This document shows, piece by piece, positions 28,006-35,604 of a stretch of 64,000 bases of DNA; within the stretch, counting starts at the first letter, position 1, and each line of letters opens with the position of its first letter. Made by a program: the position numbers and the translations under genes. The notes beneath the pieces were generated by a model. It did not search any database. It saw nothing but the letters and a program-made list of their open reading frames with translations, and had not been told where the DNA came from. Source of the DNA: Echinicola strongylocentroti (GTDB taxonomy: Bacteria > Bacteroidota > Bacteroidia > Cytophagales > Cyclobacteriaceae); assembly GCF_003260975.1 (NCBI RefSeq), contig NZ_CP030041.1, positions 2,651,001 through 2,715,000 of the forward strand, in the 5' to 3' direction.

Positions 28006-29148
28006 ATGATGAATTTTGAAATGAATGAGAACCAATCCATGATCGCTCAAATGATCAGGGATTTTGGCGCAAAGGAGATTACTCCACACCGAAAAAAATG
28101 GGATGATGAGCAAATCTTTCCCCTGCCACTTTTCAAGCAACTTGGAGAATTAGGGCTAATGGGAGTACTGATTCCTTCACAATATGGAGGCAGTGGTTTT
28201 GGCTATTTTGAGTACGTGACAGCAATTCTGGAGCTGTCCAAGCTCGATCCGGGCATCGGACTATCCATGGCCGCCCACAATTCCCTATGCTCAGGACACA
28301 TTCTGCTATTTGGCAGTGAGGAGCAAAAACAAAAATACCTGCCCAAATTAGCCACTTGTGAACACTTGGGTGCCTGGGGCCTTACCGAGCCCAATACGGG
28401 GTCTGATGCAGCCAATATGAAAACAACCGCTGTAGAAGAAGGGGATCACTTTATCCTGAACGGCGCCAAAAACTTCATCACCCACGGGGTATCAGGAGAT
28501 ATAGCAGTGGTAATCGCCAGAACAGGGGATGTAGGGGACAAGCACGGCATGACGGCATTTATTCTGGAAAAAGGCATGGAGGGTTTTCGGGGTGGCCGTA
28601 AGGAGGACAAGCTGGGCATGAGGAGTTCAGAGACGACGGAACTGATTTTTGAAGATTGCCGGGTCCACAAAAGCCAAGTTCTAGGCAAGGTAGGAGGGGG
28701 ATTTGTCCAATCCATGAAAGTCCTGGATGGGGGAAGAATCTCTATTGCCGCTCTTTCACTGGGCATTGCCGAAGGCGCATTAGAGGCATCCATCAACTAC
28801 TCCAAGGAGAGACACCAGTTCAACAAACCCATTAGCTCCTATCAGGGCATTTCTTTCAAATTAGCTGACATGGCCACTAAGCTAGAGGCCGCCAAGTTAC
28901 TTACATTCAAAGCCGCAGACTTAAAAAACCGAGGTGAACGCGTCACTTTAGCCAGTGCAAAAGCTAAATACTATGCATCGGAAATAGCCGTAGAGCTATC
29001 CAATGAAGCGGTGCAGATCTTTGGAGGATATGGATTTACCAAAGATTATCCTGTAGAAAAATATTACCGTGACGCCAAACTATGCACCATAGGGGAAGGC
29101 ACCTCGGAAATACAGAAACTGGTGATCTCAAGGGAAATATTAAAATAA
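28006..29148 (+). CDS. Acyl-CoA dehydrogenase
   Basis: This 380-residue flavoprotein should catalyse the alpha,beta-dehydrogenation of an acyl-CoA, passing electrons to ETF. The FAD-binding stretch GAWGLTEPNTGSDA (about 125-138), the middle beta domain and the C-terminal helix bundle with the IGEGTSEIQKLVISR segment are present; the Glu of that segment is where medium- and short-chain enzymes carry the catalytic base. Which acyl-CoA is used (short-chain, butyryl or a branched-chain type) cannot be decided. It stands alone between galE (divergent) and rpsU. The first of three nearby Met codons (28006, 28009, 28021) was kept. Confidence 0.93.
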   Translation: MMNFEMNENQSMIAQMIRDFGAKEITPHRKKWDDEQIFPLPLFKQLGELGLMGVLIPSQYGGSGFGYFEYVTAILELSKLDPGIGLSMAAHNSLCSGHILLFGSEEQKQKYLPKLATCEHLGAWGLTEPNTGSDAANMKTTAVEEGDHFILNGAKNFITHGVSGDIAVVIARTGDVGDKHGMTAFILEKGMEGFRGGRKEDKLGMRSSETTELIFEDCRVHKSQVLGKVGGGFVQSMKVLDGGRISIAALSLGIAEGALEASINYSKERHQFNKPISSYQGISFKLADMATKLEAAKLLTFKAADLKNRGERVTLASAKAKYYASEIAVELSNEAVQIFGGYGFTKDYPVEKYYRDAKLCTIGEGTSEIQKLVISREILK

Positions 29149-29345
29149 CCACACAGCCATCAGCATCCTCAAAGATCGGCAACAACAAAAAGTCCCTACC
29201 GTCCCCAAGGCATAGACACCACATCGAAAAGCACTTCTATTCATCAATTCTCTAAATGCCGTTTTCCCAAAAGTCAGGCTGCTGGACAGTGTAGGCTTAG
29301 TTTGATAAAGTTTAGGAGAAGGTAGGTTTTGCCAAAACATCTTTC

Positions 29346-29353
29346 TACATTTG
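29346..29353 (+). promoter_or_regulatory. -7 box of rpsU (TACATTTG)
   Basis: TACATTTG fits the TAnnTTTG consensus. A TTTG lies 14 bp upstream (29328-29331), closer than the usual -33 spacing. The box ends 8 bp before the Shine-Dalgarno, so the leader is short. Confidence 0.6.
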
Positions 29354-29360
29354 CAGCCGA

Positions 29361-29369
29361 AAGGAGGTG
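29361..29369 (+). promoter_or_regulatory. Full-length Shine-Dalgarno AAGGAGGTG of rpsU
   Basis: All nine bases complement the anti-Shine-Dalgarno end of 16S rRNA, with 6 nt to the ATG at 29376. Bacteroidota genes normally lack such sites, because bS21 and its neighbours hide the 16S tail; in Flavobacterium the rpsU site lets ribosomes without bS21 make more of it. This site fixes the start at 29376 rather than the in-frame GTG at 29367. Confidence 0.9.
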
Positions 29370-29375
29370 TTATAT

Positions 29376-29570
29376 ATGATCGTAGTAAACGTAAAAGAGA
29401 ACGAATCTATCGAAAAAGCGCTGAAGCGTTTTAAGAAGAAATTTGACAGAACCGGAGCAATCCGTGAACTGAGATCTCGTCAGCATTTTGAGAAGCCTTC
29501 TGTGAAGAGAAGAACTGAAGTGATCAAAGCTGCTTATAAGCAACATCTGAGAGACGAAGAAGGTAAGTAA
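29376..29570 (+). CDS. rpsU: 30S ribosomal protein bS21
   Basis: This 64-residue basic protein binds the 30S platform near the 3' end of 16S rRNA. The sequence MIVVNVKENESIEKALKRFK and the end KAAYKQHLRDEEGK are family-typical. It is the first gene of a compact group with a tyrosine recombinase and the hibernation factor, an order commonly seen in Bacteroidota. The strong Shine-Dalgarno in front points to autoregulation by bS21-deficient ribosomes. Confidence 0.97.
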   Translation: MIVVNVKENESIEKALKRFKKKFDRTGAIRELRSRQHFEKPSVKRRTEVIKAAYKQHLRDEEGK

Positions 29571-29623
29571 TTTATTTTCCTTCCTAAAAATAATTGAGCA
29601 TATTGGTGTATAATTACGCCGAT

Positions 29624-30508
29624 ATGCTCTTTTCTTTTATAAACTATCTCGAACATGAAAAACGGGCCAGCGCCCATACCGTGCTAGCCTACGAGAAGGA
29701 CCTTGAACAATTCAAGGAATTTTTAAACCTGTCCTTCAGCACCGAAGACATCGCCCTTGTCGGGCATGCCGAAATACGGGCTTGGATCGTAGACTTGGTG
29801 GAGCAAGGCCTCTCCGCCACCACTGTCAACAGAAAAATGGCCACATTACGCTCATTCTATAAGTTTCTGCTCCGATCAGGCGAAATCACCAAGGACCCCA
29901 CCTATAAGCTACGGGCATTAAAAACCCCGAAAAAGCTCCCCGAATTTGTCCAAGAGTCCACCATGGACCAATTGCTGAACGACATCGAATACGAACCGGA
30001 CTTCGAAGGACAGCGGGACAAGATGGTAATGGAATTTTTGTATTTGACTGGCGTCCGTCTGTCCGAATTGATTGGTTTGACCTGGCAAGACATCAACCTA
30101 CACGACCAAACCGTCAAAGTATCCGGAAAGAGGAAGAAACAACGAATAATACCGCTAACAAACACCTTATCAAAGAATATTATTTCATATAAAAAAGTAT
30201 TTGAAGAAACATTTTCAAATGTAAACGAGAGTGATTATTTTATCGTTACAATAAGTAGAAAGCAAGCATACCCTATGAAAATTTACCGGATAGTGAGGAA
30301 ATATTTAGACCTTTTTGCGCAGACGTCCAAGCGTAGCCCTCACCTTCTGAGACACACTTTTGCGACGCACTTGCTCAACAAAGGAGCTGACCTCAATGCG
30401 GTAAAAGATCTGTTGGGTCATGCCAATCTCGCTGCCACACAGGTATACACACACAATTCGATGGAGAAACTTAAGGCTGTGTTTGACCAAGCACATCCTA
30501 AAGCTTAA
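29624..30508 (+). CDS. xerC: Tyrosine recombinase XerC/XerD family
   Basis: This 294-residue site-specific recombinase probably resolves chromosome dimers at dif together with a second Xer protein. The start at ATG 29624 is preferred over an upstream TTG, since MLFSFINYLEHEKRAS is the usual N-terminus. The SAM-like core-binding domain spans about 1-90 and the catalytic domain 105-294. The full set of active residues is present: R145 (TGVRLSEL), K169, H240 and R243 (HLLRH), H266 and the nucleophile Y275 (VYTH). It lies between rpsU and hpf, a housekeeping position that argues against a phage integrase. XerC versus XerD cannot be fixed from sequence alone. Confidence 0.88.
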   Translation: MLFSFINYLEHEKRASAHTVLAYEKDLEQFKEFLNLSFSTEDIALVGHAEIRAWIVDLVEQGLSATTVNRKMATLRSFYKFLLRSGEITKDPTYKLRALKTPKKLPEFVQESTMDQLLNDIEYEPDFEGQRDKMVMEFLYLTGVRLSELIGLTWQDINLHDQTVKVSGKRKKQRIIPLTNTLSKNIISYKKVFEETFSNVNESDYFIVTISRKQAYPMKIYRIVRKYLDLFAQTSKRSPHLLRHTFATHLLNKGADLNAVKDLLGHANLAATQVYTHNSMEKLKAVFDQAHPKA

Positions 30509-30539
30509 ATAAAAGTTTAACTTTTAAAATGTTAATACT

Positions 30540-30845
30540 ATGAAATTACAAATGCATTCAATCCATTTCGACGCTGATCAAAAGCTGATTGATTTTATCC
30601 AGAAAAAAGCTGACAAACTGGATACGTTTTATGATCACATTATAGATGGTGAGGTATTTATGAGGCTCGACAAAAATGAGAACAATAAGAACAAGATAGT
30701 TGAAATCAAATTGAATGTACCAAGCAAGCAACTGTTTGCAAAACATCAAACGGATAGTTTTGAAGGAGCTGCTGATGAGGCCATCGAAGGTCTCCGGAGA
30801 CAAATCAAAAAATTCAAAGAGAAGTTAGTACTCGCACGACAATGA
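30540..30845 (+). CDS. hpf: Ribosome hibernation-promoting factor HPF/RaiA, short form
   Basis: This 101-residue protein has the single beta-alpha-beta-beta-beta-alpha domain that binds in the 30S decoding channel and keeps ribosomes inactive in starvation. The opening MKLQMHSIHFDADQKLIDFI and the end IEGLRRQIKKFKEKL match the family. The C-terminal dimerisation domain of long HPF is absent. It follows xerC after 31 bp and closes the rpsU group, with an intrinsic terminator behind it. Confidence 0.9.
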   Translation: MKLQMHSIHFDADQKLIDFIQKKADKLDTFYDHIIDGEVFMRLDKNENNKNKIVEIKLNVPSKQLFAKHQTDSFEGAADEAIEGLRRQIKKFKEKLVLARQ

Positions 30846-30878
30846 CAATATAACCCAATTCCAAATAATGCAATGACA

Positions 30879-30910
30879 AACCCGCTCAAGTGAGCGGGTT
30901 TTGTTTTTTT
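30879..30910 (+). terminator. Terminator of rpsU-xerC-hpf group
   Basis: AACCCGCTCA (30879-30888) and TGAGCGGGTT (30891-30900) form a perfect 10-bp stem, then a T-rich tail to 30910. Confidence 0.9.
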
Positions 30911-30956
30911 AACGTAGCCATCATGTTCACTTAACGCATTTGTTATGAGAAGCTTT

Positions 30957-30964
30957 TACCTTTG
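30957..30964 (+). promoter_or_regulatory. -7 box of the PAP2 gene (TACCTTTG)
   Basis: TACCTTTG matches the TAnnTTTG consensus and lies 18 bp before the ATG. A TTTG at 30939-30942 stands 14 bp upstream, the same spacing as at rpsU. Confidence 0.55.
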
Positions 30965-30982
30965 GAACAGTAACATAAAGCA

Positions 30983-31699
30983 ATGAAAAAGAAATCAATA
31001 CCAGAAGTTTACCTGTTCTTTTATTTTTTGACTTTTATTATTGGCGGGATTGTTTTATTAAATGTGCCCAAAGGGGATTACGAACTTTTTATTAATCGGC
31101 ATCACTTTTTGTTAGCCGATTTATTTTTTTCTTTTATCACCCATATTGGCGATGGCTTAGTGTTCTTAGTGATATTTCCGGTACTATTGATGTATCGCTA
31201 TGCTCACGCACTTTTATGTGTTTTTAATGCCGCCATCCACATGCTACTTAGTGTGATCTTAAAGAGGCTCGTCTTCGTACACTCCCCAAGGCCAGCAGAA
31301 TACTTCAAGGAGATTGACCTGGTCCAAGTGGCAGGGGTACAGATGCACCATTGGCATGCTTTCCCCTCTGGCCATACGGCCACAGCATTTGCGGTGACTG
31401 CCATGTTGGCGATGCTATACCCTAAGAGACACCGGCTACAATTCACTTTTTTGCTTATTGCGGTATTGATAGCCTTTAGCAGGGTATATCTTATGCAGCA
31501 TTTTATCGCAGATGTATTGGCGGGCTCTGTCTTGGGTGTAGGTTCTGCTATGACCTCTAGAGCCATTGTCCGCCATTACTTCCGTGGCAAAACTTACAAA
31601 AGAGGCCTCTTACGCAAGAAAAAAGTACCCCTTGCAGATCTCAAACCCGGCTATCAGCCTGTCCGAATCAAAATAAAACCATGGAAATGGCCTTTTTGA
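30983..31699 (+). CDS. PAP2-family membrane phosphatase
   Basis: This 238-residue integral membrane protein has about six helices and should remove phosphate from a lipid phosphate such as undecaprenyl diphosphate or phosphatidic acid at the outer face of the inner membrane. The active-site motifs are K94 with RP at 103-104, PSGH at 128-131, and SR at 166-167 with H173 and D177. The first motif has two more residues between K and RP than the classical KX6RP. It lies upstream of a GT39-type transferase that would use an undecaprenyl-linked sugar, so a role in carrier recycling is possible. Confidence 0.88.
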   Translation: MKKKSIPEVYLFFYFLTFIIGGIVLLNVPKGDYELFINRHHFLLADLFFSFITHIGDGLVFLVIFPVLLMYRYAHALLCVFNAAIHMLLSVILKRLVFVHSPRPAEYFKEIDLVQVAGVQMHHWHAFPSGHTATAFAVTAMLAMLYPKRHRLQFTFLLIAVLIAFSRVYLMQHFIADVLAGSVLGVGSAMTSRAIVRHYFRGKTYKRGLLRKKKVPLADLKPGYQPVRIKIKPWKWPF

Positions 31700-31721
31700 C
31701 CCAGACTCCATGAGCCCGAAA

Positions 31722-31766
31722 AAAAGCAGCTAACTTATTTGACTGGCACATTAGGCCCATGGGGCA
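31722..31766 (+). repeat. Dispersed repeat family B, copy 1
   Basis: This short copy has GCAGCTAACTTATTTGAC then GGCACATTAGGCCCAT, matching 35087-35135 and the reverse complement of 39841-39897. The surrounding 261-bp gap shows no gene. Confidence 0.6.
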
Positions 31767-31960
31767 GAAAAATGGCAAAGCATATATTGCTTACCATCAT
31801 GAAATGTCAACAACGCCAACACGCCCAGTAATCTCAGCAAAAATCCATAGCGCCAAATTTTAAAGATAAATACTATTTTTTTAGCAGGTTTTTGGCAGAT
31901 TTGTAATCTTAATGGGTCCCGCTGCCTTTTTTTGGCTTAGACCGACAAACCGATCACCAA

Positions 31961-33472
31961 ATGAAAGACTCCAAACAGCTCAGAATATATTTGCTCATCA
32001 TTTTGGCAATTGTTTCATTTTTTAAAATCCTCTTCACGGCCACCACCCCCCTAAGCCTTTTCTCTGAGGAAACGCAATATTGGTTATGGTCTCAAAATCT
32101 CGACTGGAACTATTACTCCAAGCCACTAATGATCGCCGTGTACAATTTTATCGTTACGGGTATCCTTGGCAATACAGATGTGGCCGTACGGCTCAGTGCA
32201 GTATTGTTTTCTGCGGGCACAGCTTGGGTGATTTTTGAGCTTGGCCAACGCATGTACCGTGATCCACGAATTGGTTTTGGGGCAGCATTAATGCTTGTGG
32301 TGATGCCTTATTTTCATTTGGCTTCATTTTTCCATACCACCGACTCCTCCTTATTGTTTTTCTGGGCATTGAGTTTTTATTGGCTCTATCGGGCCACTAC
32401 CTCACAGAAAAATAGCCATTGGGTGTATGCAGGACTGGCCAGCGCCATGGGCATGCTCTCCAAAAACACCATGGTACTGGCAATCCCACTGATATTTGTC
32501 TACCTGCTCCTAGTCGATCCCAAACAGCTCAAGCAAAAAGGCTTCTATATTTATTGTCTGGTATTTTCTCTTTCTTTTCTCCCTATTCTAATTTGGAACT
32601 TTCAGCATGACTTTGTCACCTTCCGGCATGTAGGCACGTTGGGGGGAGTAGAAGGGGAAAGTAAGCCTTTTGATTTTGGCGAATCCCTCAAATATATTTC
32701 CGAATATGTCGGGGGACAATTGGCCATTATTTCGGCATTTTTTATTCCGTTCTTGATCATGGCCTTTCGTAGGCTTATAAAGTACAAAGAAAAAAAGATG
32801 CTTTTTAACCTTCTTCCTGCCACCTTGGTATGGATACTGTTCTTCCTGATTTCTATCACCAAAAGAGTGGAGGTCAACTGGCCGGCATTTGCCTATGTCA
32901 CTTTGCCCTTGGCCATGGCTTATGCACTGACCGTCGTAAGCCAAAATTGGAGAAAGTACGCAGTATATGCCACTGCGATTTCCGGCATTCTACTGGTACT
33001 GATCATGAAACCGGAACCATTGGATGCCATTGGATTCAGGAAAGTCCTTCGTCCCGACAAGGATCCACTGGCTCGCTTGGCAGGCTATCGTGAAATGGGC
33101 CAACGAGTGGATGAACTAGTGGACTCCCTTCAGCTACAGAAGCATTTTATCTTCAGTGATAGCTACCATTTGGCTTCAGAAATGGCCTTTTATGTCTCCG
33201 GAAACCCTCAGACCTACACCATCAACCTAGGAAGAAGAAAAAACCAGTTTGACCTGTGGCCGGGTATTGGACAATTTGAAAACAAAGGCTATGACGGCAT
33301 TTTCGTACAGTGGAATACAGCCGATCGACCGGAGGTGATAGATGGTTTTGATGAACGAATCCTGAAAGAAACCCATTATGGAATCCACAGAGGTGACACC
33401 GTCCGGGTTTTTAGCATCGAAATCTATAAAAACCTACGACACATTGATGAAGTAAAAACGGATAGTTATTAG
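31961..33472 (+). CDS. Glycosyltransferase family 39-like membrane protein (ArnT/PMT type)
   Basis: This 503-residue polytopic protein belongs to the dolichyl/undecaprenyl-phosphate-mannose transferase clan: it should move a sugar from a polyprenyl phosphate to a protein or lipid acceptor on the periplasmic side. The first loop holds the acidic SEETQYWLW (E36, E37), where the family's catalytic acid lies, followed by WNYYSKPLM and about 10 to 12 hydrophobic helices, then a soluble C-terminal tail (about 360-503). The acceptor is unknown. It follows a PAP2 phosphatase and converges with a small membrane-protein gene. Confidence 0.85.
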   Translation: MKDSKQLRIYLLIILAIVSFFKILFTATTPLSLFSEETQYWLWSQNLDWNYYSKPLMIAVYNFIVTGILGNTDVAVRLSAVLFSAGTAWVIFELGQRMYRDPRIGFGAALMLVVMPYFHLASFFHTTDSSLLFFWALSFYWLYRATTSQKNSHWVYAGLASAMGMLSKNTMVLAIPLIFVYLLLVDPKQLKQKGFYIYCLVFSLSFLPILIWNFQHDFVTFRHVGTLGGVEGESKPFDFGESLKYISEYVGGQLAIISAFFIPFLIMAFRRLIKYKEKKMLFNLLPATLVWILFFLISITKRVEVNWPAFAYVTLPLAMAYALTVVSQNWRKYAVYATAISGILLVLIMKPEPLDAIGFRKVLRPDKDPLARLAGYREMGQRVDELVDSLQLQKHFIFSDSYHLASEMAFYVSGNPQTYTINLGRRKNQFDLWPGIGQFENKGYDGIFVQWNTADRPEVIDGFDERILKETHYGIHRGDTVRVFSIEIYKNLRHIDEVKTDSY

Positions 33473-33491
33473 ACCTGTGCAAATATCGACT

Positions 33492-33998
33492 TTATCGAAC
33501 ATTCACCTCCGCCACCTCCTCATTAGGGTTTTCGACTTTCTGTCGCTCTGCGACACTGAGCTGAAGGTCAGCGACCGCCTTGCCCATGGAAGGACGATCA
33601 AGGATAAAAACGATCAGAACCACTACAGCCGTTCCTAAAAACAGGTAATTGGCAGTGATAAAATATGCCACAATGGACAGCATCGCGGGCATTTCCAATA
33701 GGGCATACTTGATCACCAAGCTGCTCAGGTAGCCGCCAAGCTTGGCTTTTAGTTCAGCAGTTCCCATGAGCTTGGCCAGCTGCTTCCTGAACAGGAGATT
33801 ACTTCCAGCAATTCCCGCAAAGACCAAAACCGGAGCAAGATAAGTAAACAGGGAATTCAACTCCTCATTGCTTACGGTGCTTCTGTCCGTAAAAAAGAAT
33901 GCAGCAGTAAAAAAAGCAATCTGAGCCACCAAAAGCACCCCATGAAGCATCGTCAGGTTCTTAAAATAAGCTTTTGAGGTTTGTGGCTGGGTCTTCAT
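33492..33998 (-). CDS. Conserved four-helix membrane protein, function unknown
   Basis: This 168-residue protein has four hydrophobic segments (about 17-38, 47-66, 97-113 and 117-135), separated by a basic loop with FRKQLAK, and an acidic C-terminal tail. I do not recognise a named family with certainty. The start lies 12 bp after the stop of the DUF4919-like gene, so they are probably cotranscribed. It converges with the GT39 gene, whose stop is 19 bp away. Confidence 0.75.
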   Translation of the reverse strand: MKTQPQTSKAYFKNLTMLHGVLLVAQIAFFTAAFFFTDRSTVSNEELNSLFTYLAPVLVFAGIAGSNLLFRKQLAKLMGTAELKAKLGGYLSSLVIKYALLEMPAMLSIVAYFITANYLFLGTAVVVLIVFILDRPSMGKAVADLQLSVAERQKVENPNEEVAEVNVR

Positions 33999-34010
33999 GG
34001 GGGCAGTTTT

Positions 34011-34706
34011 TTAAAGGTTATTGTTTCGTAATGAATCGCTGAGGAAATTTCTATATGGACCAAGGTCAAAATACAAACCTTCGAGCCCAATGTCATTTGC
34101 CGCTAACTCCAAATAATCATAGTGCCCAATGGACCGACGCTCTTCACCTGACCGGAGCCCTAATGCGTGTAGCAACACGGTAATGTGATTGGGGTGGATA
34201 ACATAGAAAGCATTCTCACTTGAAGATCCATCTCCAGAACTCATCAATGTCTCACAAACCATTTCTATTTTGAAGAGTACTTTTGCGTACCGTGCCGAGT
34301 CCTGAAGGATTTCCAAGGCATAGAGCTGGTAATTCATAACATTGAGCTCAAATGGATCTTGCCGGAGGACTTCATTTCCATAAGCAATGATATTTCTCAG
34401 GTCACTCTTATCATGATCCTGTTTTTGAAGAATGAGCTCTAGACTGTCCATTTTGGCAAAACCACTATCCAAAGAATAAGAAGGATGAAACACAAAACCG
34501 TAATAAAGATGGCGTGTTTCGGCAATGGTAAGGGTGGTGTCACCATCTTCAAATCTACCCAATAACCGTGGATAGTACATTGGCGAACTGCTGTCCTTGA
34601 CCGCAACTTCTATGGTTTCGTAGTTTGGCTTTTCGAATTCCCAATACTGGGCATTAGCAACCTGTGAGCAGAGGAAAGCAAGGCAAAAAATCGTTAACTT
34701 TTTCAT
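34011..34706 (-). CDS. Exported DUF4919-like protein
   Basis: This 231-residue protein has a signal peptide (MKKLTIFCLAFLCSQVANA) and then a helical mature part. The motif run TRHLYYGFVFHPSYS near residue 65-80, and FYVIHPNHITVLL near 165-180, fits the DUF4919 family of Bacteroidota, whose function is not known. It has a Gln after the cut site rather than a lipobox Cys, so it is probably soluble in the periplasm. It is upstream of the four-helix membrane protein. Confidence 0.7.
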   Translation of the reverse strand: MKKLTIFCLAFLCSQVANAQYWEFEKPNYETIEVAVKDSSSPMYYPRLLGRFEDGDTTLTIAETRHLYYGFVFHPSYSLDSGFAKMDSLELILQKQDHDKSDLRNIIAYGNEVLRQDPFELNVMNYQLYALEILQDSARYAKVLFKIEMVCETLMSSGDGSSSENAFYVIHPNHITVLLHALGLRSGEERRSIGHYDYLELAANDIGLEGLYFDLGPYRNFLSDSLRNNNL

Positions 34707-34899
34707 ACCAACCTCATTTGATTTTTGTAATTAAGCCCTTGAATACTAACCCCTATTACTTGAGAATTCAATAAACTAATCAATCAGCACAAAGTCAATA
34801 TATTTCGCTTATGAAATCGTTAATAATGAATTTTAAGCAGGTGATTTCTCAGGGAAATTGCTTTTAACCCAATGAAGTTATTTAATTCAGGCAAAAAGA

Positions 34900-34955
34900 G
34901 TCAGACCGAGCGGAGTCGAGGCCCAACGTCTAGCCTTCGACTCCACTCAGGCTGA
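34900..34955. repeat. 23-bp imperfect hairpin (GAGCGGAGTCGA type)
   Basis: gtcagaccgagcggagtcga (34900 onward) faces a reversed segment ending in ctcaggctgac at 34955, mostly complementary. The same kind of GTCAGCCTGAGCGGAGTCGA hairpin is widely scattered in Bacteroidota genomes. Confidence 0.6.
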
Positions 34956-35051
34956 CATCTCTTTACTAATACTTTAATAGCGATTTCCTTGGGTGATTTC
35001 TATCAAGCAACTTCCCTACAAAAAGGTCTTTGTCTATCGATGCATCTTTAT

Positions 35052-35160
35052 TAAACCCGAATTCTAAGACTTTGAAGAAATATCATAAAGCAGCTAACTT
35101 ATTTGACAGGCACATAGGGCACATAGGACACAACAGGGAAAATTCCGTAATCAATTTACC
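35052..35160 (+). repeat. Dispersed repeat family B, copy 2
   Basis: The copy spans AACCCGAATTCTAAGAC, GCAGCTAACTTATTTGAC, CACATAGGGCACATAGGACA and GTAATCAATTTA; the order of these blocks is the same in the reversed copy at 39822-39920. Confidence 0.65.
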
Positions 35161-35286
35161 CGAAGCAAGGCCTTGGGGAATATGTCCAAAATCATTTTCC
35201 TCACCCAAACTAAAACCCTAATTCAACTCAGTTTATGCATTAGAAACCCGACTACCAATCCACCTCAGGAGGAGCGTGTAGATGGG

Positions 35287-35604
35287 CTAAAGGACAATGT
35301 AAAGTATACTACATACACCCAGTACTATGGCCACCAAACCCATGAGTCGGCGCTGAACAATCACTGCCGCTATACAAATCGCTGCGGCCAAAAAAAACAA
35401 CGCCATCAACTGCCCCACTTTTGCCCGATATGCTTGGCTGGAAACCTCATCCCCATACGCATAAAACGAGGCATCATGGGGAATCCCAGAACTTACCAGC
35501 CACTCGGAGCAAAAATAAAGTGCCACCACCAGCGTAATGGAAGCCAGTCCCAATAGCACTGGGATAATAGCGTGTTGGTATAATCGATCAACCTCCTTTT
35601 TCAT
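35287..35604 (-). CDS. Small membrane protein of the iron operon, function unknown
   Basis: This 105-residue protein has three hydrophobic segments (about 11-30, 64-82 and 86-104) and a short polar region between the first two. I do not recognise a family. Its ATG overlaps the stop of the PepSY gene by 4 bp (ATGA), so it is translated as the third gene of the receptor-PepSY unit and may be a partner of the PepSY protein. Confidence 0.75.
   Translation of the reverse strand: MKKEVDRLYQHAIIPVLLGLASITLVVALYFCSEWLVSSGIPHDASFYAYGDEVSSQAYRAKVGQLMALFFLAAAICIAAVIVQRRLMGLVAIVLGVCSILYIVL

Larger units (their letters stand above)
34707..35286. other. 580-bp repeat-containing intergenic region
   Basis: No gene seen. 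The region carries a long hairpin (34900-34955) and a copy of repeat family B (35052-35160); the part next to 34707 is AT-rich and probably holds the promoter of the DUF4919-like gene. Confidence 0.6.

Noticed and set aside
29367..29375. GTG start of rpsU
   Set aside because: It overlaps the Shine-Dalgarno itself; ATG 29376 is at the proper distance and gives the family N-terminus.
29624..30508. Tyrosine recombinase as evidence of an integrated element
   Set aside because: It lies between rpsU and hpf in a conserved housekeeping order, with no phage or cargo genes around and no attachment repeats seen.
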